The notes under the pieces were generated by a model. It saw only the letters and a list, made by a program, of their open reading frames with translations, was not told where the DNA came from and made no database searches. Positions 56,017 to 64,000 of a DNA stretch of 64,000 nucleotides are shown here, in pieces. Source of the DNA: Aaosphaeria pasadenensis (taxonomy: Eukaryota; Ascomycota; Dothideomycetes; Pleosporales); assembly GCA_022813625.1 (NCBI GenBank), contig JAKLMB010000003.1:1426001-1490000 (forward strand), given 5' to 3'. Within the stretch, counting starts at the first letter, position 1, and each line of letters starts with the position of its first letter. Both the position numbers and the translations under genes were made by a program.

Positions 56017-57617
56017 ATGAATAGCACATTCAGATGAGCGGCGTTAGGCGTCATGTCATGTTTGTACAATAGCAGATGGCGTGGATACCGGATCACCCAT
56101 CGAGGAAGAGCGAGAACAATGGAACTATGTCCAAAGACGACGAGAATTTGCAATCAATTGTTAAAAGTTTCAATTGCGATGTATTTGGAAAGTCCAGGAT
56201 GGATGATGACGGACAGGACTACTTCGATATGGACTGGGATCACTATGAACGAACGTGCTGCCGATTGACGTGGTCGATTTGACACGATCCAAAGGATTTG
56301 ATGAGTGTCATCGGGGAATTTTATGGGCAATGTACCTAATCGGTACTTGATAGTTAATATTGTCAAAAAGAAGAAAAACATTTGTATCTGAATCGTTGGG
56401 TCACGTGTGCACTGTGTGAAGGGATCTGCGTACGTACGGAACTTAGGGACTGTCAGCCTTAGGGTATCAGATCAAGCCGATCATAGTAAGAATGTGAACC
56501 TACTTGCATAAGACGGGTGCTACCTGTGGCGTCGTTTTAGGTGCGCCACTTTCCTGGAGTCTTCATCTTGATCGGTGTGGATAGTCCTCCTTCGTAGGTA
56601 GTAGGCCCACTAGGGGTTCTTCATGGGGTACGCAGTACGGAGTCGGTATTGTGGGGGGGGGGGAATGATAGTGTACAGAAGAGATGCCGCGTGGAGGTTC
56701 GCACAGCATATTCAGAGAAAGACAAGACAAGACTTTTGAGATAGATAGTAGTGACGCTCACACCAATAATCCAACAGGTTGGGTCGTTGTCCGGTGGAAT
56801 GTCTCTGGCTAAATTACCACATACCATGCTGTCATTTCTTCTCTTTGGGGGGCCCGGCACCCTGCATCTACTATCTATTACTTGTCTTAAAGTAACTACT
56901 TGTACTGTGTACTTGTGTACTTGGGACAGAAACCCTACGAGACCCTACGAGGCCCTACAACCCTTGAGGTGGGATTTCCGGGCTGTGCCACGTGAGGTTT
57001 AGCGTCTTCCCTAAGGGCCTCTCCACCCCATCAATTCGCTTTGCCCATCCCCCATCCCATCCATTCCCATCCTTTCCCCGCTTAAGCTTCCAGAGTGGTT
57101 GTAGTGTGGATATCCTAAGTGCAGATGGGTGTGTGTAGTGTACAAGTGTAAGAGTACATGTACATGTGTGCGCACTGTGACATATGGTTTGTGCGATACG
57201 GGGTGTAAGTGTGCGTGTGCGAGTGTGTGTATGTGTAAGGATCAGTTGTTGGGGTCCGTACCGTATGGGCTGTTCAGTGTGCCAGTGTAGTTACTGGGTG
57301 GTGGTCTGGTCTGGCTGGACTCTCTCTAATACCTGACTGACTGACTGACTGACTGACTGACTCTGCTGGGCAAATCGCCTAAACCCTCTCCGACCGACTC
57401 AGGTGCTCTTCCTCTGGGTCTTCTACTCTCTCTCATCCTCTCTCTAGTCCTAGTCTAACCATGGACACCACTTCCCACCGCTTCTTCCAACTACCATTAA
57501 ACTTGTGATTCATCTGTGTGCGTCTACCTTTTTTTGATACTTTCCTCTGAATACATCTCATGTCTGTGCGACGTTGTCCTCGACATTGAACCACGCTCTC
57601 TCATTGATCCCTCCACC
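56017..57617. other. Intergenic, MAGO / GID4, 1.6 kb
   Basis: This holds an 11-G run (56653-56663), a 10-bp repeat ACCCTACGAG (56932-56951, with a third degenerate copy), TG-rich alternating sequence (~57120-57240) and a CTGA repeat (57333-57362). A 68-codon acidic frame at 56076 is not called. The last ~250 nt are pyrimidine-rich, likely GID4 leader. Confidence 0.55.
57333..57362. repeat. Tandem repeat, CTGA x7.5
   Basis: Perfect tetranucleotide microsatellite, 255 nt upstream of the GID4 start. Confidence 0.95.
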
Positions 57618-58804
57618 ATGCCGACTCCCGATGATGCGATGCCCTCGCCGCCAGCGGAGCACGAGAGCCATCTCGCTGGCCACACATCCTGTCCTCCCGA
57701 AGAGACGCGCTTCCACCCTATCCATAACGTTAACGACGAACAGCCCAGTCCATCAAATACAGAAGACCGTTCCCCCGCTGCTTCTCCAATGCAGCAGCCA
57801 ACACCTCCTGCGGAGCACGAGTCCTTACCTGACGCGCAGCCGCCAGCCAATTCACAACCCAAAACCCTAGATCTCGCATCGGACGGTCCAATCAGAGACA
57901 TACCTACGCCGAGCACAAATACTGCGACAGATGAAGGTGCCACTGAGGAACAACGCAATTCTCACGCGTCGCCGCTCTCTGCCACAGGCCCTCTGCCTAC
58001 CTCATGGTCGCAATCAGGCTTACTCGCATCACCAATTCCCAGCCACAGAGTCAGTTGTACTCCCACGTCTGTATCATAATGCAGTGCGACACCTCTACTC
58101 GAGTATACTGATGTTGGTTGCAGTTTCTACCTTACACATCCTCGTCGCTGCTTCGCCCCGGTAGCAGATTCAAGGGCAACCAAACATCCGACCGACAGCA
58201 ATATGAAGTTGAGGTCGAGATAAAATATGTCGACATGCGGGAATCGTTCATGTGCGGATATTTACGGATCAAAGGTACGTGCAACACCACAATGTCTCAT
58301 CCCATGCGCTTCTAATACCTTTCCAGGTCTCACTGAGGACCACCCGAGCCTGACCACGTACTTCGAGGGCGAAATAATCGGCAACAAGTACACCTTCATT
58401 ACACAACATCCGGAATGGGGATCGAATGAGAAGGTCGACCGACAACACTGGGCGCGGTTCCCTGCATACAAACCACTGATCAAATACTCCTCGCGGCCCG
58501 AATTGATCACAAAGGATTGGATGCAAAAGGAGCATATCTTCATGCGGTGGAAAGAATACTTCCTGGTCCCCGACCATCGAGTACGCACGATAAATGGTGC
58601 CAGCTTCGAGGGGTTCTACTATATTTGTTTCAATCAAATATCCGGTGGAATCGAGGGCATTTATTTCCACGCGAAGAGCGAGAAGTACGTCACACATCCA
58701 TCTCCTCGTGCGGTGCACTGCAGCTAACGTGAACCAGGTTTCAAAAGCTGAAACTCGAACATGTGGAAGATCATGGTTGCCAGGGCGCAATCGAGTTCCG
58801 GTGA
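57618..58804 (+). CDS. gid4: GID4/VID24, substrate receptor of the GID E3 ligase
   Basis: Exons 57618-58049, 58124-58274, 58327-58684 and 58738-58804, 335 aa. Residues ~1-144 are Pro/Ser/Glu-rich and disordered, with the motif PPAEHES twice. The VID24 beta barrel follows: LLRPGSRFKGNQTSDRQQYE, VEVEIKYVDMRESFMCGYLR, IKGLTEDHPSLTTYFEGEII, HWARFPAYKPL, HIFMRWKEYFLVPDHRV, INGASFEGFYYICFNQISGG, IEGIYFHAKSEKFQKLKLEH and IEFR at the end. Family knowledge: Gid4 recognises N-terminal proline degrons on gluconeogenic enzymes after a return to glucose. The start ATG at 57618 was chosen because the frame upstream of it lacks a better-supported ATG. Confidence 0.95.
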
Positions 58805-59422
58805 TATCACGAATTGATGATGATGGGATCGGTGCATTGAAGGTTTGGTATTTCTATTGGACAGCATCTTGAGCGCGCTTTTCCTTTGCAGGGTTTTCCC
58901 GTGTACAACTTCTATTTATTTCGAAATTTTTCGCAGTGCCAGCTGCTGGTAGGATTGCTTCCGCAGGGCGCGACGGCAATTGATTATTGCATTTTGGGTC
59001 TGTAGCACGCTGTAATGGTGTAGAATAACGTATCCAAATATGGTTATGGCTGGCTTTGCTCGGGCGTTACGTCATGTGCGATCTCAGACTGAGTGGACCC
59101 AAAGCCCTCGACCCTCCGGTGGGATCGTGACGAGCATGTGAGACGACCCGATTTAGTGAAAAAGCTTGACTCCACCTCCATCTTCGCTTCGTGAACACCT
59201 TGCCGCACTGGGCCATATCCCGCCGCAGCGTGTGGCAGCCTCGACCTCTTCTTCTTCTTCTCTCCGCTTATCGCGAAGGTCGACGATGTGCGGTTTCGTA
59301 CTCGAGCCAATGAACGGGTGTTCCCGCAAAATTTAACGCAAGAACAACGACCACCAACCACTCGCCCACTTCAATAACCAACCAACAACGAGAAAAAAAT
59401 ACGATTCCTCCAACCGTTCACC
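58805..59422. other. Intergenic, GID4 / TRM8
   Basis: The 618 nt contain the GID4 3' UTR and the TRM8 promoter; nothing else recognised. Confidence 0.5.
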
Positions 59423-60394
59423 ATGGCCGGCGAACCTGCTAAGCGTCAAAAGCGCGAGGAATACAAAAAATCGCTAAACGCAGACGAGAGCAATGCGGCG
59501 CTCCCGAAGAAGAAATTCTACAGGCAACGCGCCCATGCCAATCCCTTCTCCGACCACTCGTTGGCCTAGTACGGTGGCATTCCTCCATGAAGACAATGTG
59601 AGAGCACTCACTGACCCTTTTCACAGTCCCAAAAGCCCCAGTGATATGGACTGGGCATCACATTATCCCGCATATGCCGTGAAGCAACCGCAAGAGAAGG
59701 ATGAAGCAGAGTCACATGACTCCGAAAAGGCAATCGCCATCACACAACCGGTCGAGATCGCAGACATAGGATGTGGATTCGGAGGCCTGCTGTTCGCCCT
59801 TGCACCGAGGTTTCCCACATCACTAATCCTAGGTTCGTGTCCCCTCTATGCCTTTTCCTCCCAAATCTCCAGAAACAAAAAACGTCTAACGAAACGAATC
59901 CAGGCATGGAAATCCGCACATCAGTGACCGAGTACGTGCAAGAAAAAGTCCGCGCCCTGCGCGCCCAGAACTCCGCGACATCTGGCTTCCAAAACGCAGC
60001 CTGCATACGCGCCAACACGATGAAGTTCCTGCCCAACTTCTTCGCCAAGGGCCAGTTGGCCAAGATCTTCCTCTGCTTTCCAGACCCCCACTTCAAGCAG
60101 AGGAAGCACAAGGCGCGTATCGTGTCGTACACGCTGAACTCTGAGTATGCGTATGTGCTGAAGCCCGGCGGGATCGTGTATACGATTACCGATGTCGAGG
60201 ATCTGCATAAGTGGATGGTGGAGCATTTGGAGAAGCATCCGAGCTTTGAGAGGGTGAGCGAGGAGGAGCAGGAGAAGGATGAGTGTGTGGAGATTATGAG
60301 GACGGAGACGGAAGAGGGGAAGAAGGTGGAGAGGAATAAGGGGATGAAGTATGTGGCTATGTTTAGGAGGTTAGAGGATCCGGCGTGGCCATGA
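59423..60394 (+). CDS. trm8: TRM8, tRNA (guanine-46-N7)-methyltransferase catalytic subunit
   Basis: Exons 59423-59568, 59627-59832 and 59904-60394, 280 aa. The N-terminus has KRQKREEYKKSL and KKKFYRQRAHANPFSDHSL, with intron 1 inside the next Tyr codon (joining to PKSPSDMDWASHYP). The SAM site is EIADIGCGFGGLLFALAPRF (residues 92-111), followed by ILGMEIRTSVTEYVQEKV. The catalytic and dimer region reads IFLCFPDPHFKQRKHKARIV, then LKPGGIVYTITDVEDLHKW. Family knowledge: Trm8 with the WD protein Trm82 makes m7G46 in tRNA. A Glu-rich stretch near 230-265 separates the last motif from RNKGMKYVAMFRRLEDPAWP at the end. Convergent with RRP1. Confidence 0.96.
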
Positions 60395-60622
60395 GAGTTT
60401 CTCTCACGTTGTGTTTCTGGGTAGGTAGAATGATATCAAAAAGTTAGAGATTCAACAGACTTTTAGATTATTGTGCATGACGGGATCGAGACAGAAACGA
60501 GATCTTTTACTCTTCCCTCTAAAGGAACTATGCAAATATGAACAAGGGGATGCCTATTCCCACAAAACGCCACGCTTGAAATGATTCTAGTTTCGCACTT
60601 CGACCCTCGATGCGTTGACCTC

Positions 60623-61418
60623 CTAATCATCAAAGCCACCCCACTCCTCCTCCTCTCCATCCTCACCCTCATCCCCCTTCGCCTCCTCCCCCTTCCACCT
60701 CCTCACTCTCTCATCCTGCAAACTCTCCTTCGCCAACTCCCTCACACTCTTCGTAGGACTCTCCTTCGCAATCTTACTCAACGGCTCCAACATCTTCTCC
60801 ACCGGCATCTTCTCCCACGCATCCCCGGCCACCTTCTCCAACTCATCAACATAAACATCCAAAACATGATACCGAATCCCATTCGGCACCTTCACATCCC
60901 CAGCACTCAACGGCGTCTCCTTGAAAATCCCCACACACCTCTCCACCTTCTCCCCATCCCCCCACTCCCCCCTCGCAACCACCCGAAACGAAACATTAAC
61001 GTACTGCCTGACGAGGTACAAGAACTTGTCCATGCGCAGCGCCTCGATCCCGCTCCACTCCCTCGCCATGGTCACCCAGAACGCCTCGACGAACGGCAGC
61101 GCGACGCCGTCTTGCAGGTCGAGGACCAGCGACGCGAGGTCCCGGGAGAGTCGCTGCTGGATCGCGGGCTTGTCTTGCATCCAGAGGCAGTAGAAGAGGC
61201 CTTTCCAGAGCTTGAGGAGGTCGAGGGAAGGGATCGTGGTTTGCGCGGAGAGGTAGGCGCGGAGGGAGGAGAGGGCGGTGTCGCGGACTTTTTTGTCTGG
61301 AGGGTGGATGTTAGGGTTTCGGAATTGGGTAAGAAGATGCGTGGAGGAGGGGAGGGGGAGGCGTACCGCTTGATGCGAGGTTCTTTATGAACGGGCTGTT
61401 CTGTGCTTCTGAGGCCAT
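60623..61418 (-). CDS. rrp1: RRP1/NOP52, ribosomal RNA processing protein
   Basis: Exons 61418-61367 and 61296-60623, 241 aa. The start MASEAQNSPFIKNLASS is joined by a 70-nt intron to DKKVRDTALSSLRAYLSAQ. The Nop52 domain includes LDLLKLWKGLFYCLWMQDKP, QQRLSRDLASLVLDL, FVEAFWVTMAREWSGIEALR, MDKFLYLVRQYVNVSF, PLSAGDVKVPNGIRYHVLDV and YVDELEKVA. The C-terminus is acidic with a last WGGFDD. Family knowledge: Rrp1 acts in the nucleolus on 27S pre-rRNA for the 60S subunit. The gene is GC-rich at third positions compared with its neighbours, and only 228 nt separate its stop from that of TRM8. Confidence 0.95.
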
Positions 61419-62517
61419 GGTCGTTGGATATGAGGGCGCGGAGCCGGTGCGAACTTGGGTGTGATGGGCGCTTGAGTTCTTTTCTATACAATTCTCTTTA
61501 CGGGAGTTCGATTGACGCTGTAATTATGTGCAATGTCTGCGCGGAGGTTCTGGTAGTTGATGTATTGCTGGACAGTTAAACTTTTACTGGTCCCGCAGTC
61601 TGCTTCTAGTTTTCGCAGAGAAGATTGTCGCGTGGAAAATTTAAGGTTATCGATAAGGGTCGAGGGCCGCGCTAGTAGGCTCACAGTCTACGGCGGCCCA
61701 GCTGGACCATCTCGGAACAAATGGTTCATAGATGCTAATGAAACATCTGCGATATTGTTACTATCGAACATTTCGCACAGGAAGGTTCGGAAACCTGCAC
61801 AGACGTCCTTTGACACTTCAAAACTGGGACTAGATATGTCTTAGAATAGGCAGGAAGTAGACAAGAAACAAAGATGGTCTGCCCGTAGCTCTCCTGGTCG
61901 TCCATCAGAATGGACACAAAGAGAGTGATCCTAGCAGTGCTAAATCATGGTCCTAGCTCTGCTTAGAACAGATTATAGACTGCCTAAAACAGAAAAACAG
62001 GTTGTTGCGCACTAAATTAAGTGCTCCTAGTGCAGCAAAATATCAGACAAGCAATCTAAATCTAAAGTTAAATTTATGGTATTTTACCAGAAATTCTACA
62101 TATTTTCTAGTAATCTCCTATTAAAAAAATTAGATAGGAAGTTACTATATAATTTCTAATATGAGGATGACTAATATTCTTGGCAAGCTCAAGCCTCAAC
62201 TACAAACACCCTAACGCGCCTGTTGTCTGCTAACCTGCTGTCCTGCTCCACCCTGAATCCGGCCCCTACCTTAACGCAACAGATAAAGAAGAAAGTAAGT
62301 ACTCTATCATGCTAATATTGTTGCTTTACTGTATTAGAGCAATTTATATTTTTGCTATATCTAGTGGTTGGCTGTAGATAACAACCTTTACTTCCTACTA
62401 GCTCGCAACGCGCCTAGCATCTGGCAGAACAGCTTTCTTTATTGGGGCTTTTTAATGCCGAGTTTGCTATCTTATTTGTTTGTGGAACTGGGCTAATTAT
62501 GTGGCCAGGCAGGCGAC
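61419..62517. other. A+T-rich gene-free stretch upstream of the H3K9 methyltransferase
   Basis: From about 61980 to 62210, and again near 62300-62400, the sequence is visibly A+T-rich with TA/AA/TT steps, unlike the rest of the window. A short inverted motif gcact-aaatta-agtgc lies near 62010. No transposon frame, terminal repeat or target-site duplication was recognised, so a decayed, possibly RIP-mutated element is only an inference. The rest is presumably RRP1 and methyltransferase promoter. Confidence 0.5.
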
Positions 62518-64000
62518 ATGCCGTCGCACGTTGCGATACCAATCAGTACACCCACCCGTCGCCGGGTGCTTATCGATCGCGTGAGTCAATTCGACTAACA
62601 TTTACCACTTCACGAAACTCACTACTAATCCCATAATAGGTCGAAGCAGTGCTCTGTCATAGGTCGAAAGATGGGGTAAGTGGCATTTGTTTCGTCTGAA
62701 TAGTGATAGAACTAATCTGATATTACCTCTTTAGGAAGAGCAATATCTAGTTCGCTGGAAGAACAACGGCGACGCGGAATACCCGCCTTTAAGTTGGCAT
62801 AGTGTTTCCGATCTTGCGAGGTGCTTGGAATACGTTCAGGATTATATTGAGTCACGCTCGATTTCTCAGTAAGATGCCTTGTTAGACTTGCTAATGCTAC
62901 TTGAGACTGACTAGGCGTAGGTCACTTCTGAAGCGCAAAAGTCCTGACAGTGAGACTGAGCACGAACGTCGACCATCTCCATTTGAGAGGCAACAGTCGG
63001 TTACACATCAGTCATCCTCGGTAGCATCGGTTCTTCCTTCACCTACACCTCTTCCAGATATTTACAACGGTGTATTTGATTCTCAACATACGCTCATATT
63101 CGCACGTAGCGTAAGTGGTTATTCCCTGTTCTCTCACCAAAGACCATCATCACTTGTACAGATTCGAAAGGCTGTGGGGTTTTCACCGCCAATATATATC
63201 TAGCAGATTCAGCATTCACGTCTTCCTCGAGCTCTAAGTTCCGAGCTAACTATTTGGCAGAGTTCCGGACCGAGCATCGTCAGGCTAAGCATACACAATG
63301 TACCTACACCAGAGATGCTCCAAGCAGCTCGTACCGCAATAACAGAAAAGGCTGCGGCCGCGATTCGTCACGAGTACACAAGACGGCTCAAAAGACTTCC
63401 TGGTGTGCCAATCACCCTGCTCAACCTTCACGATACCTCCACGCCTAGTCTACGCTTCCGATATATCACAGAATACATCCTCCGGGATGGCGTTCACAAA
63501 GCGGATCCGGAGACTCAGCAAGGCTGTCAGCGGTGCTCCACTAACATGGGTCGTAGCATCGGCTGCGAATACACCAAGAAATGCGAATGTCTCGAGTATG
63601 CCGCAGTCGACGCGTCGCGTCTGGACGACGAGCAATTAGAGCTGTACAAGGCTGTGCAAGCCGCCGGCGGCTCTACAATGGGATTCCCCAAAAAGTTCCC
63701 GTACTTTGCAGAGGGAACGAAAATCCAGCGTGCTGGTTGTCTAGTCCGCTTCTACCTCGACTCCCGCAATCCGATCTACGAGTGTAATGATAGCTGCATG
63801 TGCGGACCCTACTGCCGAAACAAGAACGTCCAATTTGGTCGGACGGTTGAGCTTGAGATCTTTAGAACTACGCAGCGAGGCTGGGGGCTGCGGTGTAAAG
63901 AGGACCTGCACGAGGGGCAATTCATTGATACATACCGCGGGGAAATCATCACAGACGAGGAGGCCGATCGCCGCGAGGCTGCCGCCACGTCCAAGGCAAA
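62518..64000 (+). CDS. clr4: SUV39/Clr4-type H3K9 methyltransferase, chromodomain plus pre-SET and start of SET; 5' part
   Basis: Exons 62518-62580, 62640-62675, 62735-62868, 62915-63110 and 63204 to beyond 64000; 408 residues visible. Exons 1-3 give MPSHVAIPIST..RRRVLIDR, then a chromodomain (VEAVLCHRSKDGEEQYLVRW, CLEYVQDYI). Exon 4 encodes a basic Ser/Pro linker. Exon 5 carries the pre-SET cysteines GCQRCSTNMGRSIGC, EYTKKCECL and YECNDSCMCGPYCRNKNVQ, then the SET start LEIFRTTQRGWGLRC and FIDTYRGEIITDEEADRR; the SET core lies beyond the window. Family knowledge: it writes H3K9 methylation for heterochromatin (N. crassa DIM-5 lacks a chromodomain). Intron 4 (63111-63203) is the least certain: other acceptors meet stops in frame. 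Confidence 0.88.

Noticed and set aside
56932..56961. Interstitial telomere-like repeat
   Set aside because: The unit is ACCCTACGAG, not CCCTAA, with only two perfect copies.
60581..61390. 269-codon plus-strand frame opposite RRP1
   Set aside because: Leu/Pro/Arg-rich antisense product typical of a GC-rich third-position shadow.
1..64000. CRISPR arrays, prophage or bacterial insertion sequences
   Set aside because: The window is eukaryotic nuclear DNA; no direct-repeat/spacer pattern or transposase was seen.

Overview
The window is a gene-dense piece of nuclear chromosome from a filamentous ascomycete (Pezizomycotina; a helotialean leotiomycete or a dothideomycete would fit, but the class cannot be fixed from the sequence alone). 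The signs are short spliceosomal introns (mostly 45-65 nt, GT..AG, CTAAY branch sites), pyrimidine-rich leaders, a CPC1/GCN4-type bZIP, an NRC-2-type AGC kinase, a Zn2Cys6 regulator and a SUV39/Clr4-type H3K9 methyltransferase. I resolved 27 protein-coding genes and one tRNA gene; most exon chains close in phase at every junction. Two genes run off the window: the bZIP at the left edge and the methyltransferase at the right.

Layout. 1-10.1 kb: 3' part of the cpc1-type bZIP gene, a 2.3-kb convergent gap, TMA46 (ribosome-associated CCCH protein, with an 18-nt microexon), the tiny OST4 gene (48 codons), a large AT-hook/C2H2 chromatin-type protein, and ribosomal protein L26. 11-20.4 kb (the most accessory part): an SDR_c10-type pseudo-dehydrogenase, a small secreted four-Cys protein, casein kinase II beta, a Zn2Cys6 regulator and a Baeyer-Villiger-type flavin monooxygenase. 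21.5-37.2 kb: TFB4 (TFIIH), a taspase/asparaginase-family Ntn hydrolase with a GC-AG intron, ARP3, TAF10, MRE11, and a 961-aa disordered protein with a canonical eIF4E-binding motif. 37.2-40.4 kb: a 3.2-kb non-coding stretch holding simple repeats and the long pyrimidine-rich leader of the next gene. 40.4-61.4 kb: NRC-2 kinase, DAD3 (DASH complex), mitochondrial ribosomal protein S5, TRM2, an initiator tRNA-Met, sphingoid-base kinase, SEC26 (beta-COP), MAGO (exon-junction complex), GID4/VID24, TRM8 and RRP1. 61.4-64 kb: an A+T-rich gene-free stretch and then the 5' part of the H3K9 methyltransferase gene.

The genes do not form a pathway cluster. Several are translation or RNA genes (CPC1, TMA46, L26, eIF4E-binding protein, TRM2, TRM8, RRP1, MRPS5, tRNA-iMet), but they use separate promoters, and that much co-occurrence is expected in a housekeeping region. 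Four pairs sit head to head over gaps of about 0.3-0.55 kb (TMA46/OST4, AT-hook protein/L26, MRPS5/TRM2, SEC26/MAGO) and probably share bidirectional promoters.

I did not find a convincing undescribed system. The points most worth following are the dual-start TRM2, the eIF4E-binding-motif protein, the GC-AG intron, the strong-context upstream ORF before the NRC-2 kinase, and the A+T-rich island beside the heterochromatin methyltransferase gene.
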